This document shows, piece after piece, positions 1 to 9,236 of a stretch of 40,479 bases of DNA (the first letter of the stretch is position 1; each line of letters opens with the position of its first letter). The notes below the pieces were generated by a model that made no database searches, was not told the origin of the DNA, and saw only the letters and a program-made list of their open reading frames with translations. Origin of the DNA: Lentisphaerota bacterium (lineage in GTDB: Bacteria > Verrucomicrobiota > Kiritimatiellia > UBA8416 > JABMPJ01); NCBI GenBank assembly GCA_013203785.1, contig JABMPJ010000132.1:1-40479 (forward strand), given 5' to 3'. The position numbers were made by a program, and so were the translations under genes.

Positions 1-69
1 CTCGACCCCTACAAGCTCAGGACGCTCATTGATGCAAAACAACGCTCAATCTTCAGCAAGCTTCGGTAA
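1..69 (+). CDS. 3' tail of an unidentified gene entering from the left edge
   Basis: Frame 1 is open from base 1 to a TAA at 67-69 and gives 22 residues, beginning LDPYKLRTLID and ending FSKLR. The stretch has no start codon, so it can only be the end of a gene lying mostly outside the window. The lysine- and arginine-rich helix-like tail loosely resembles the C-termini of some IS transposases, but 22 residues cannot settle that. An overlapping reading frame at 29-346 has no recognisable domain and looks less plausible. Confidence 0.25.
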   Translation, partial: LDPYKLRTLIDAKQRSIFSKLR

Positions 70-133
70 CATCAATTATGGCGCAGCCATGTCTCTCGCG
101 GGACATGCTTCGGTAACCTTTTATTCTGGCGCA
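60..133. repeat. Pair of imperfect direct repeats near the left edge
   Basis: Two copies of the pattern GCTTCGGTAAC, 9 or 10 variable bases, then GGCGCA lie at 60-85 and 107-133, 47 bases apart. The first overlaps the end of the leftmost reading frame. Repeats of this kind can mark insertion-sequence ends, but no matching inverted end or target duplication is visible here. Confidence 0.4.
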
Positions 134-681
134 ACGCGGTGGAGACACGGGTGTGCGCTTTTTCTAAATGCCGCACGCAGAGGTGATGAGACAATATCCG
201 ATGTCTCAAGAGATGCCGAACGTGGTGTAGCGTTGACCGTCCCCGGCCAATTATTGGCCGGGGACGGCCAACTCTACAAAGGGAACAGGACGCGCTTTGA
301 GCTCGTTAAGTGTTGGCGTAAACAGACGGCATTCAGGGGGTTCTGAAGTAGAGAGGCACGACCGTGTAGAAGGAGATGGGGTCGCTTCAGGTTGAAAAGC
401 AGATAGAAGCAGCGCATCTGTATTCTCGGCATCAGAGTCAATATTCGATAGCGAGACCGATTCCGAGACTGCCTGCGTTCACCTGCTGGACAGGACTCAG
501 ATCTCGCTGGGCATGAATTCACCAAATCCAAGATGCACCCAGGCAGACAGAACCATAATACAACTTTGTACTAGACGTAGCCTTCTGAATTACATTATTG
601 TTATAAATTGATACTCAAGCCGTCGTGCAAATATTTCTGCAAAACATTTATATACAATATGTTATATAAATTATTGCCGCG
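70..681. other. Intergenic region upstream of glnN without a convincing gene
   Basis: This stretch holds the direct repeats and a long hairpin (237-267) on the left, then a non-coding middle. From about 550 to 680 it is markedly AT-rich, with runs such as TATATACAATATG, just upstream of the sigma-54 promoter of glnN. That is where enhancer sites for an NtrC-type activator would be expected, but I see no clear NtrC consensus. The two small reading frames (29-346 plus, 274-531 minus) have no recognisable features and are not called. Confidence 0.5.
237..267. terminator. Long perfect hairpin, possible terminator without U-tract
   Basis: A 14-bp perfect inverted repeat, CCGTCCCCGGCCAA, with a 3-base TTA centre. 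It would form a very stable stem in RNA of either strand. Neither side carries a run of T, so it is not a classical intrinsic terminator. It could end transcription from the gene to the left or act as a 3' stabilising structure. Confidence 0.45.
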
Positions 682-696
682 TGGCACGGGTACTGC
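682..696 (+). promoter_or_regulatory. Sigma-54 (RpoN) promoter of glnN
   Basis: TGGCACGGGTACTGC matches the -24/-12 consensus TGGCAC-N5-TTGC, with the invariant GG (683-684) and GC (695-696) separated by exactly 10 bases. It lies about 115 bases before the glnN start, so transcription should begin near 708. Sigma-54 control of glutamine synthetase is well established in other bacteria, so the position fits the function. Activation would need an NtrC-type enhancer-binding protein, which is not encoded in the window. Confidence 0.8.
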
Positions 697-809
697 GATA
701 GGCTGAAGCCGAGTTGTTGTCTCAAGACCAGCCGGCGAGACGGTGGATCGGGAGCAGCGAGGGAGAGAACGGCCTGTCTAGGCAGATTGCTATTAAGGAG
801 ATGAGTCTG

Positions 810-2867
810 ATGAGTGTGCTTGATTTCTATGGTGAGAATGTATTCAGCATCAAGACGATGCGCAGCTACCTCTCTGAGGGGGCCTATGCGTCGCTCTCAA
901 AGACCATCTGCGAGGGGGCCTCGCTCGATCCGTCGATCGCGGACGAGGTGGCCGACGCGATGAAGACCTGGTCCATGGAGAAGGGCGCCACACACTTCAC
1001 GCACTGGTTTCAGCCGCTGACGGGTGCCACAGCCGAGAAGCACGACTCGTTCGTGACTCCGGATCGTGAAGGCGGGGCGGTCTGCCAGTTCTCGGGCAAA
1101 GAGTTGGTTCAAGGCGAGCCCGATGCCTCCAGTTTCCCGTCGGGGGGGCTGCGCGCTACGTTTGAAGCGCGGGGCTACACCGGCTGGGACCCCAGCAGCC
1201 CGGCCTTTATCAAAGAGGGCGATAACGGCGCCACGCTCTGTATTCCGACCGTATTCTGCGGCTATCACGGTGAGGCGCTGGACAAGAAGGTCCCGCTGCT
1301 GCGCTCCATGGCTGCGGTATCCAAGCAGGTCTGTCGCCTCGGCAAACTGTTTGGAATTAAGGACGAAGGCAAGGCTTACGCCACCTTGGGCGCCGAGCAG
1401 GAGTACTTCCTGATCGATAAGGATTTCTACCTGGACCGTCTCGACCTGCTCCAGACCGGCCGGACCCTGTTCGGTCGCGAGCCCTCCAAGCATCAGCAGA
1501 TGGACGACCACTACTTCGGTGCCATCAAGCGGCGCGTCATGGAGTTTATGTGCGACTTGGACGCCGAGCTGTGGCGCTTGGGCGTTCCGGCCCGCACCCG
1601 CCATAACGAGGTTGCGCCAGCGCAGTTCGAGCTGGCCCCGATGTTCGAGGAACTCAACCTCGCGGTCGACCACAATATGATGGTGATGGAAGTCATGCGC
1701 AATGTGGCTGACAAGCATGGGTTTGCCTGCCTGCTGCACGAGAAACCCTTCGCCGGCATCAATGGGTCCGGCAAGCACAACAACTGGGCCGTCGCGGGTC
1801 CGGATGGAAAGAACTGGCTGACACCTGGCTCCAATCCGCACGAGAACGCCAAGTTCCTGACGATGATTTGCGCATTGATCAAGGCCGTGGACGAGCACGC
1901 CGACTTGCTGCGCTCCTCCGTGCAGGGCGCGGGTAACGATCACCGCCTCGGTGCCAACGAGGCCCCCCCAGCGATTATCTCAATCTTCCTGGGCGAGCAG
2001 CTCGCGGACGTGATCGAGCAGATCGAAGCGGGCGGAGCAAAGAGTTCGAAGGATGGCGGCACGATCAAGATCGGGGTCAGCCATCTTCCCGAATTGCCGC
2101 GGGATGCCACCGACCGCAACCGGACCTCACCCTTTGCCTTCACCGGCAATAAGTTCGAATTCCGTGCCGTGGGATCCAGCCAGAGCTGTGCCGGCCCCAA
2201 CATCGTGCTCAACACGATCGTCGCCGACTCACTCGACTTCATCTGCACCGAACTGGAAGCCGCCGCAGGCAAGGACTTCAATGAGGCCCTGCAGTCCGTT
2301 TTGGCGGGCATCATCACGAAGCACAAGCGCGTGCTCTTCAACGGCGACAACTACACCGCCGAATGGCACGCCGAAGCCGCGAAGCGCGGGCTGCCCAACC
2401 TACGCACGACGCCTGAAGCGCTGAATGTGATGAAGACGGAGTCGGTTGCGGCCCTCTTTGAGAAGCACGGCGTGCTTTCAAGGCCCGAACTCAACTCTCG
2501 CTACGAGGTCTATCACGAGAATTATGAGACCACGATCGGGATTGAGGTGAGCTGTGCGCTGACGATCGCAAAGACAATGATTGCACCGGCCGCCCTGGCG
2601 TACCAGGCCGAGCTGGCCGAGACGATCGAGAAGGTCAACGTGGCTGGAGCCTCGAACGAGGCCGCCAAGGGCGTACTGACGGCCGTCTGCGCAGAGACGG
2701 ACAAGCTCTGCAAGGGTATTGCGGCCCTCGAGGCCGTTCAGGGTGACGCGGCCAAGTCCATCGCCGCCATGGGCGAACTTCGTGCGGCAGCGGACGAACT
2801 CGAGGGATTAGTGCCTTTCGATGCGTGGCCACTGCCGTCCTATGCGGAGATGTTGTTTATTCTCTAG
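810..2867 (+). CDS. glnN: Glutamine synthetase type III (GSIII)
   Basis: Cytoplasmic enzyme that condenses ammonia and glutamate to glutamine using ATP, the entry step of the GS-GOGAT pathway. At 685 residues it has the length of the dodecameric type III family (about 700), not types I or II (about 350-470). Catalytic-domain signatures are visible: [11 protein letters not shown] at 265-275 and the ATP/glutamate-site motif GINGSGKH at 316-323. The start at 810 is chosen because AAGGAG at 795-800 lies 9 bases before it. The ATG at 801 would have no spacing, and the TTG at 714 would add a tail lacking family similarity. A sigma-54 promoter at 682-696 suggests induction under nitrogen limitation. 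gltB and gltD follow on the same strand, so both halves of the pathway are adjacent. Confidence 0.95.
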   Translation: MSVLDFYGENVFSIKTMRSYLSEGAYASLSKTICEGASLDPSIADEVADAMKTWSMEKGATHFTHWFQPLTGATAEKHDSFVTPDREGGAVCQFSGKELVQGEPDASSFPSGGLRATFEARGYTGWDPSSPAFIKEGDNGATLCIPTVFCGYHGEALDKKVPLLRSMAAVSKQVCRLGKLFGIKDEGKAYATLGAEQEYFLIDKDFYLDRLDLLQTGRTLFGREPSKHQQMDDHYFGAIKRRVMEFMCDLDAELWRLGVPARTRHNEVAPAQFELAPMFEELNLAVDHNMMVMEVMRNVADKHGFACLLHEKPFAGINGSGKHNNWAVAGPDGKNWLTPGSNPHENAKFLTMICALIKAVDEHADLLRSSVQGAGNDHRLGANEAPPAIISIFLGEQLADVIEQIEAGGAKSSKDGGTIKIGVSHLPELPRDATDRNRTSPFAFTGNKFEFRAVGSSQSCAGPNIVLNTIVADSLDFICTELEAAAGKDFNEALQSVLAGIITKHKRVLFNGDNYTAEWHAEAAKRGLPNLRTTPEALNVMKTESVAALFEKHGVLSRPELNSRYEVYHENYETTIGIEVSCALTIAKTMIAPAALAYQAELAETIEKVNVAGASNEAAKGVLTAVCAETDKLCKGIAALEAVQGDAAKSIAAMGELRAAADELEGLVPFDAWPLPSYAEMLFIL

Positions 2868-2901
2868 TAGACGTAGACGATCGGGATTGTGAATCACGCA
2901 C

Positions 2902-2932
2902 GACCCGCCGCCCTTCAAAGGGCTGGCGGGTC
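2902..2932 (+). terminator. Hairpin between glnN and gltB
   Basis: GACCCGCC at 2902-2909 pairs with GGCGGGTC at 2925-2932, and GCCCT/AGGGC extends the stem inside with a single bulged T. No T-run follows. It is probably a weak terminator, or a processing or attenuation point that lets glnN be expressed more strongly than the downstream gltBD genes. Confidence 0.55.
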
Positions 2933-2962
2933 CTGCTGTCAAAAAGGGGCGGGGGCTAGGCG

Positions 2963-5900
2963 ATGGAAGAGGACGGCGGCCAGATACACCAGCGATGGGG
3001 GCGGTTTGCGGCCAAGCAGGGCCTGTATTCCCCAGAATACGAACACGATGCCTGCGGTGTAGGCTTCCTGGCCAACGTCAACGGCAAGCCCACTCATGCG
3101 ATCATTGAGCGCGGCATCGAGGTACTTAAAAACCTCCTGCACCGCGGTGCCACCGGAGCCGATACCAGCACGGGTGACGGGGCCGGGCTTCTTTTTCAAC
3201 TCCCCGACAAGTTCTTTCGCCGCATGGCCCCGAGCCTGATGTCCGACCCCCTACCGCCGGCCGGCGCCTACGGAGTGGGCATGTTCTTTCTGCCGCGCGA
3301 CGAGAAGCTGCGCGTGGCCTGCTGTCGTCTGGTCGAAGAGACCGTCGAATCCGAAGGCCTCACCTTCCTGGCCTGGCGCGAGGTGCCCACCGACGGCAGT
3401 GTCCTGGGCGAACAGGCGCGCGTCGATGAACCCTCCGTTATGCAGAGCTTTATTGGCAGCGACACGCTGCGTGACGATGACCTGGAGCGCAAACTCTATG
3501 TGGTCCGACGCCTGATTGAGAAGCGCGTCGAGGCGGAGTATCCCAGCGACCGCATGTTCTACGTGCCGAGTTTTTCCTGTCGCACGATCGTCTATAAGGG
3601 CCTCATGATGGCCACACAGGTGCCGGGCTACTATGCCGATCTCGGTCAGCCAGATGTGGAGTCAGCCGTGGCCGTGGTACACCAGCGCTACAGCACCAAT
3701 ACCTTTCCCTCCTGGCCCCTGGCCCAGCCCTTCCGCACCCTCGCGCACAACGGCGAGATCAACACGCTGCGGGGCAACTTGAATGGCATGCGCTCACGTG
3801 AGCGCAATATGACCTCAGATGTATTTGGCGATGACATGCCCAAGGTGATTCCTGTGATTCAGCCCGGCGGCAGCGACTCGGCCGCGCTGGACAACACCCT
3901 CGAGCTCCTCGTGCGCGGGGGGCGCTCAATCGACCATGCGCTGATGATGCTGGTGCCCCAGGCTTGGGGCAGCAAGTACCCCATGGGGCCAAACCTGCGC
4001 GGGTTCTTTGAATACCACGCCGGGATCATGGAGCCGTGGGATGGTCCGGCCGCCTTGGCGTTCACAGACGGACGCTTCGTGGGGGCACTGCTCGACCGCA
4101 ACGGACTGCGACCGGCGCGCTATACCCTCACCAAAGACGGCTTCTTCGTCTTCGCCTCTGAGGCGGGTGTGCTGGATCTTCCCGCAGCCGACACAATCGA
4201 GCGTGGTGCGCTGCGACCAGGACAGATGCTGATGATTGATCTGGAGCACGGTCACATTCAAAAGGACGCCGAGGTCAAGACCCAACTCGCGCGACGCCAG
4301 CCTTACCGACGCTGGGTCGAGGAAAACCACCTTCTGATCCATGGCCTCTTCAACGACATGAATGCGATTGAGCCGGATCGCAAGACCCTGCTCACGCGCC
4401 AGCGCCTGTTCGGCTACACACGCGAGGACCGCACGATCATTCTGGGCGACATGGCCATGAAAGGCAAAGAGCCGGTCGGGTCAATGGGCTCCGATCAACC
4501 TCTGGCCGTCCTCTCTGAAAAGCCGCAGCTACTCTATTGGTACTTCAAGCAGCTCTTCGCCCAGATCACGAATCCGGCCATCGACTCCATACGCGAAGAG
4601 CTCGTGATGTCGCTCACGACCTTCATGGGCACCACCGACCGGATTCTGACGGAGACACCACGCCACGCGCGCCTGGTCAAGTTGCGCCATCCCATTCTTT
4701 CCGACGACGACTTGGAGCGTGTCCGCTCGTTGAAGCAGCCCGATTTCGAAGCGCTGACCATTCAGATCGGCTTCCCCGCAGGCGGTAACGGCACGGCCCT
4801 CAAAGCCGCCCTCGAACAGATCTGCTCGCTCGCCGAGAATGCCGTCATTCGCAACCATGTCCGCTTCATTGTATTGAGTGATCGCGACCTGCCCGAAGAG
4901 ATGACGCCAATGCCCGCACTGCTGGCCGTATCGGCGGTCAACCAGCACCTCGTTCGCCTGGGTGCGCGAACGCCCATGAGCATCATTCTCGAAACGGGTG
5001 AGGCGCGCGAGGTCATGCACATGGCCCTCCTGCTCGGATACGGTGCCTCAGCAATCAACCCCTACCTGGCCCTCGAGATTGTGGCGGATATGGTGTTGCG
5101 CAATGAGCTTGATAAGCCCCTCAGCGTGCCGAGAGGCATGGAGAACTATGTCAACGCCCTCTGCGTCGGCTTGCTGAAGGTTATGTCGAAAATGGGCATC
5201 TCGACCCTGCGCAGCTACCGCAGCGCCCAGGTCTTCGAAGCCGTTGGCTTGAACGGCCCGCTCGTGAACACCTATTTTCCAGGTACGGCGTCGCGGATTG
5301 AAGGTATCGGACTGGACGAAATAGCGAGCGAAGCCAACGCCCGCTACAACACAGCCCATCCGACCAGCGGCTACGAAGATAACCTGCTGCCTAGCGGCGG
5401 CATGTATAAGTACCGCAACGACGGCGAGCGCCACCTCTGGTCGCCAGACGCTATCGCCCTGCTACAGCGAGCTGCGCGAGAGGAGAATTATGACTATTTC
5501 AAAGAGTACTCGCATCTGATCAACGATCAGGAAAAGCAGCAGATTACGCTGCGCGGTCTGCTCAAGTTCAAGACCGGTACCCCGATTCCACTCGAAGACG
5601 TCGAGCCGGCCAGCGACATCATGAAGCGCTTTGTCAGTGGTGCCATGTCCTTTGGTTCGATCAGCCGCGAGGCGCACGAGACACTGGCCATTGCCATGAA
5701 CCGTATCGGCGGCAAGAGCAACAGCGGCGAGGGCGGCGAGGATCCCGCTCGCTTCGAACCGCTGCCCAATGGTGACAGCCGCTGTAGCGCGATCAAGCAG
5801 GTGGCCAGTGGCCGCTTCGGCGTCACATCCGGCTATCTGGCTAGCGCCAAAGAGCTACAGATCAAGATTGCGCAAGGCGCCAAGCCCGGTGAGGGCGGCC

Positions 5901-7531
5901 AGCTGCCGGGGCATAAGGTGAACGAAGAGATTGCCCGCGTGCGCCACTCCACGCCCGGCGTGACGTTGATCTCACCCCCGCCCCACCATGACATCTACTC
6001 GATCGAAGATATTGCCCAGCTGATCTACGATCTAAAATGCACCAACTTGGACGCGCGCGTCTCGGTCAAACTGGTCTCCGAGGTCGGCGTTGGAACGATC
6101 GCCGCTGGCGTGGCCAAGGCGCATGCCGACATGATCCTGATCAGCGGGTACGACGGCGGCACCGGTGCCTCGCCCCTCTCCTCAATCAAGCACGCTGGTA
6201 TGCCCTGGGAGCTGGGCCTCTCCGAGACCCAGCAAACCCTCGTCCTGAACGGCCTGCGCAGCCGCGTGCGGCTCCAGACCGATGGCCAGATGCGGACCGG
6301 ACGCGATATCGTGATCGCAGCCATGCTCGGCGCCGAAGAGTACGGCTTTGCTACCAGCGCACTGGTGGTGTGCGGCTGCATTATGATGCGCAAGTGCCAC
6401 AGCAATACCTGCCCCGTCGGCGTGGCGACGCAAGATCCCGAGTTGCGCAAACTCTACACCGGCAAGCCGGAACATGTGGTGACCTACATGCGTATGCTGG
6501 CCGAGTCCGCTCGCGAGCTGATGGCCGAGCTGGGTTTCCGCACCATTGATGAGATGATCGGCCGCTCCGACTGCCTTGAGATGAATGAAGCTATCGACTT
6601 CTGGAAAGCGCGCGGGATTGACTACTCCCGCATTCTGCATCGGCCCGAGGCCCCCAACAGCGAGGTGCGCTGCACCATCCAGCAGGACCATGGGGTTGAG
6701 GGTGCCCTCGATCTGGAGTTGATGCCCCGCCTGAAGGAAGCGATTGAGAAGAAGATGCCGATCCACATCAAGCTGCCCATTCGTAACGTTAACCGAACGG
6801 TCGGCACGATCATTTCCGGCAAGATTGCCAAGCGCTACGGTGACGCCGGCCTGCCCGAGGACACGATCACGCTGGAGTTTAAGGGCGCGGCAGGCCAAAG
6901 CTTCGGGGCCTTCTGCTGCAAAGGCATGACCCTGATTCTGGAGGGCGAGGCCAACGACTACCTTGGTAAGGGCCTCTCCGGCGCACGCATTATCGTGAAG
7001 CCGGAGCCCGACTGCGGATTCATACCCGCCGACAACATTATTGCCGGCAACGTCCTCTTGTACGGCGCCACCAGCGGCGAGATCTATGTCAACGGCCAGG
7101 TCGGCGAGCGGTTTGCCATTCGCAACAGTGGTGCCCACGCTGTGGTCGAGGGGGTTGGCGACCACGCCTGCGAGTACATGACCGGTGGACGGGTGGTTAT
7201 TCTAGGACGTACCGGCGTTAACTTCGGGGCCGGCATGAGCGGCGGCATCGCCTACGTCCTAGATGAAGACGGCATGTTTGATAACAACTGCAACTTGGAC
7301 ATGATTGACCTCGAGCGCGTGGAGTTTGAGGCCGATATTGCCGAGCTTTATGGCCTGATCGAAGGCCACGTCACTCATACCGGCAGCGCTCTGGGCTGCA
7401 AGATCCTGGAGGAGTGGGAGCACTACAAACGGCAATTTGTTAAGGTCTTTCCAACGGAGTATCGCCGCGTGCTCGGCCAGATGATGCAGGATGACGAGGC
7501 CACTGAACGGGAAGAGAAGGTGTTTGAGTAA
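2963..7531 (+). CDS. gltB: Glutamate synthase (NADPH) large subunit
   Basis: Alpha subunit of glutamate synthase. It splits glutamine and passes the ammonia through an internal tunnel to 2-oxoglutarate, giving two glutamates. At 1522 residues it is full length. The order is a class II glutaminase domain (about 31-430) whose nucleophile should be Cys31 after removal of a 30-residue propeptide (context EHDACGVGF), then the central domain, the FMN-binding synthase domain (about 830-1200, with GGTGASP), and the C-terminal beta-helix GXGXG domain (about 1270-1470). The 3Fe-4S cysteines fit C1139-x5-C1145-x4-C1150. The stop codon TAA shares its last base with the ATG of gltD, which implies translational coupling. 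Confidence 0.97.
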   Translation: MEEDGGQIHQRWGRFAAKQGLYSPEYEHDACGVGFLANVNGKPTHAIIERGIEVLKNLLHRGATGADTSTGDGAGLLFQLPDKFFRRMAPSLMSDPLPPAGAYGVGMFFLPRDEKLRVACCRLVEETVESEGLTFLAWREVPTDGSVLGEQARVDEPSVMQSFIGSDTLRDDDLERKLYVVRRLIEKRVEAEYPSDRMFYVPSFSCRTIVYKGLMMATQVPGYYADLGQPDVESAVAVVHQRYSTNTFPSWPLAQPFRTLAHNGEINTLRGNLNGMRSRERNMTSDVFGDDMPKVIPVIQPGGSDSAALDNTLELLVRGGRSIDHALMMLVPQAWGSKYPMGPNLRGFFEYHAGIMEPWDGPAALAFTDGRFVGALLDRNGLRPARYTLTKDGFFVFASEAGVLDLPAADTIERGALRPGQMLMIDLEHGHIQKDAEVKTQLARRQPYRRWVEENHLLIHGLFNDMNAIEPDRKTLLTRQRLFGYTREDRTIILGDMAMKGKEPVGSMGSDQPLAVLSEKPQLLYWYFKQLFAQITNPAIDSIREELVMSLTTFMGTTDRILTETPRHARLVKLRHPILSDDDLERVRSLKQPDFEALTIQIGFPAGGNGTALKAALEQICSLAENAVIRNHVRFIVLSDRDLPEEMTPMPALLAVSAVNQHLVRLGARTPMSIILETGEAREVMHMALLLGYGASAINPYLALEIVADMVLRNELDKPLSVPRGMENYVNALCVGLLKVMSKMGISTLRSYRSAQVFEAVGLNGPLVNTYFPGTASRIEGIGLDEIASEANARYNTAHPTSGYEDNLLPSGGMYKYRNDGERHLWSPDAIALLQRAAREENYDYFKEYSHLINDQEKQQITLRGLLKFKTGTPIPLEDVEPASDIMKRFVSGAMSFGSISREAHETLAIAMNRIGGKSNSGEGGEDPARFEPLPNGDSRCSAIKQVASGRFGVTSGYLASAKELQIKIAQGAKPGEGGQLPGHKVNEEIARVRHSTPGVTLISPPPHHDIYSIEDIAQLIYDLKCTNLDARVSVKLVSEVGVGTIAAGVAKAHADMILISGYDGGTGASPLSSIKHAGMPWELGLSETQQTLVLNGLRSRVRLQTDGQMRTGRDIVIAAMLGAEEYGFATSALVVCGCIMMRKCHSNTCPVGVATQDPELRKLYTGKPEHVVTYMRMLAESARELMAELGFRTIDEMIGRSDCLEMNEAIDFWKARGIDYSRILHRPEAPNSEVRCTIQQDHGVEGALDLELMPRLKEAIEKKMPIHIKLPIRNVNRTVGTIISGKIAKRYGDAGLPEDTITLEFKGAAGQSFGAFCCKGMTLILEGEANDYLGKGLSGARIIVKPEPDCGFIPADNIIAGNVLLYGATSGEIYVNGQVGERFAIRNSGAHAVVEGVGDHACEYMTGGRVVILGRTGVNFGAGMSGGIAYVLDEDGMFDNNCNLDMIDLERVEFEADIAELYGLIEGHVTHTGSALGCKILEEWEHYKRQFVKVFPTEYRRVLGQMMQDDEATEREEKVFE

Positions 7532-8976
7532 TGGGAAAAGAACGCGGATTTATGGAGCATGAGCGGCTCGACCCCGGCTATAGGCCCATCGAGGAACGCG
7601 TCGAGGACTACGGGGCCGTCGAACGTCAGCTTACGGATAAGCAGCTCGTGGTGCAGGCCACACGCTGTATGGACTGTGGTGTGCCTTTTTGCTGCACCAC
7701 GGGCTGTCCGCTCGCCAACGTGATTCCAGAGTTCAATGATTTGGTCTACCAAGAGCGCTGGCCCGAGGCGCTTGACATGCTGCTCCTGACCAATCCTTTC
7801 CCCGAATTTACCGGCCGGATTTGCCCCGCGCCCTGCGAGACCTCTTGTGTCCTGGGGATCAACAAGGAACCCGTCGCCATCCGGCAGATTGAGGTCTCGA
7901 TCGTTGAGAATGCCTTCCGCCGCGGTGTCTTGAAAGCCAATCCCCCGCCCCAGCGACATGAGGCCCGCATCGCCGTGGTCGGTTCCGGTCCGGCCGGCCT
8001 GGGTGTAGCCGACGTCCTCAACCGGTACGGCTACAACGTCGTCGTCTACGAGAAGAATAGGAACCCGGGCGGGTTGCTGCGCTACGGCATTCCGGATTTC
8101 AAGCTAGAGAAATGGGTGGTCGAGCGGCGCATCCAGCTCATGCAGGATGAAGGCGTGGTTTTTGAAACCGGTGTCGAGATCGGGCGCGACCTCTCCTCAC
8201 ATTACTTGCGCGACCGGTTCGATGCAATCGTTCTCACCGGCGGGGCCGAACAGCCGCGTGATCTGCCTATCCCCGGCCGCGATCTGAAGGGCATTCACTT
8301 CGCAATGGATTTTCTGACCCAGCAGAACCAGCGTAACGGAGGTGAGACCGTCACCCAGACCGAGATCAGCGCCAAGGGTAAACATGTGGTCGTCATCGGC
8401 GGTGGTGACACCGGGTCCGACTGTGTCGGCACATCCAACCGGCAGGGTGCCCTGAGTGTGACCCAGTTGGAGATCATGCCCGAACCGGCTGGCGAGCGTC
8501 CGCCCGAGACCCCGTGGCCGCTCTGGCCCGCCAGTCGCCGTGACTCCAGCAGCCACCGCGAAGGCTGTGAACGGCGCTGGTCCGTACAGACCGAATTCTT
8601 TGAAGGCACCGACGACCACGTCAGTCAGCTCAAATGCTGCGAGGTCGAATGGGTCACTCCCAAGGATGGCGGCCGCCCGTCGCCGAGAAAGGTCAAAGGC
8701 TCCGATTTTCTCCTTCCGGCCGATCTTGTGCTGCTCTCGATGGGCTTCGTAGGCCCGGGACCCAACCGACTGGTGGATGACTTGGAATTGAAGCTCGATC
8801 CGCGCGGCATGATCCAGCGTGACGCTGACCACAAAACCAGCCACCCCCGCGTCTTCGTGGCCGGTGACATGACCCACGGTGCCAGCCTAGTCGTACGCGC
8901 CATCAACGACGGATGCGAAACCGCCCGGAGCGTGGTCCAGTGGCTCGAATCGAAAGAGGCCCAACCCACGACTTGA
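7531..8976 (+). CDS. gltD: Glutamate synthase (NADPH) small subunit
   Basis: Beta subunit of glutamate synthase. It oxidises NADPH and sends electrons through FAD and 4Fe-4S clusters to the large subunit. It has 481 residues, the usual length. Cluster-binding cysteines sit near the N-terminus (C46, C49, C54/C55, C59, then a second group in RICPAPCETSC). The FAD-binding Rossmann motif GSGPAG begins near residue 151, and the NADPH-binding motif GGGDTG lies near 290. The start codon overlaps the gltB stop by one base. The stop codon lies inside the -35 box proposed for the following tRNA promoter. Confidence 0.96.
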   Translation: MGKERGFMEHERLDPGYRPIEERVEDYGAVERQLTDKQLVVQATRCMDCGVPFCCTTGCPLANVIPEFNDLVYQERWPEALDMLLLTNPFPEFTGRICPAPCETSCVLGINKEPVAIRQIEVSIVENAFRRGVLKANPPPQRHEARIAVVGSGPAGLGVADVLNRYGYNVVVYEKNRNPGGLLRYGIPDFKLEKWVVERRIQLMQDEGVVFETGVEIGRDLSSHYLRDRFDAIVLTGGAEQPRDLPIPGRDLKGIHFAMDFLTQQNQRNGGETVTQTEISAKGKHVVVIGGGDTGSDCVGTSNRQGALSVTQLEIMPEPAGERPPETPWPLWPASRRDSSSHREGCERRWSVQTEFFEGTDDHVSQLKCCEVEWVTPKDGGRPSPRKVKGSDFLLPADLVLLSMGFVGPGPNRLVDDLELKLDPRGMIQRDADHKTSHPRVFVAGDMTHGASLVVRAINDGCETARSVVQWLESKEAQPTT

Positions 8977-9000
8977 CAATTCCGCCATGACGCGTACATT
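8973..9000 (+). promoter_or_regulatory. Sigma-70-type promoter for the tRNA locus
   Basis: TTGACA at 8973-8978, a 16-base spacer and TACATT at 8995-9000 give a perfect -35 and a fair -10. The predicted start near 9007 lies upstream of both the degenerate tRNA copy and tRNA-Thr. The -35 box overlaps the last codons of gltD. CGCGT/ACGCG at 8991-9005 also forms a short hairpin followed by TCTTTT, so the same bases might act as a weak gltD terminator. Confidence 0.5.
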
Positions 9001-9062
9001 ACGCGAGTCTTTTCTACGGGCCAGCGAAGCTCCCCACGGGCTGTGCACAGCCGAAGAAATAG

Positions 9063-9134
9063 GCCAACATAGCTCAGTTGGTAGAGCATCCCGCATGTGC
9101 GGGAAGGTCGTCTGACACGGGCTACGTTGACCGA
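9063..9134 (+). pseudogene. Degenerate tRNA copy (tRNA-Thr-like 5' half)
   Basis: The first 26 bases (9063-9088) are identical to the 5' half of the intact tRNA-Thr starting at 9147, including the acceptor 5' strand and the whole D-arm. The anticodon arm then differs (TCCCG/CGGGA around CATGTG) and is one base short, so the loop lacks the invariant U33. The block AGGTCGTC is shared again in register. After it the T-arm and the 3' acceptor strand are unrecognisable, with no GGTTCGA and no complementary TGTTGGC. It should not fold into a working tRNA. It is best read as a decayed or partial duplicate. Confidence 0.65.
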
Positions 9135-9146
9135 ACAATAGCATGG

Positions 9147-9222
9147 GCCAACATAGCTCAGTTGGTAGAGCAGCTCACTCGTAATGAGCAGGTCGTCGGT
9201 TCGATTCCGACTGTTGGCTCCA
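9147..9222 (+). tRNA. tRNA-Thr, anticodon CGT
   Basis: A complete 76-base cloverleaf. The acceptor pairs are GCCAACA with TGTTGGC. The D-arm is GCTC...GAGC. The anticodon stem is GCTCA/TGAGC with loop CTCGTAA, giving anticodon CGT for the threonine codon ACG. The T-arm is GTCGG/CCGAC with TTCGATT, and the discriminator T is followed by an encoded CCA. Confidence 0.95.
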
Positions 9223-9236
9223 CAGGCCCTAAGTTA

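Noticed and set aside
897-1943. 348-codon open frame opposite glnN
   Set aside because: It lies wholly antisense to a well-conserved glutamine synthetase, and its residues show no domain. High GC in third positions commonly leaves such frames open.
6182-7165. 327-codon open frame opposite gltB
   Set aside because: Antisense to the FMN and GXGXG domains of gltB. No ribosome site or recognisable motif.
9078-9236. N-terminal extension of the GIY-YIG protein
   Set aside because: These 53 codons are translated from the tRNA pseudogene and tRNA-Thr. The real start is the ATG at 9237.
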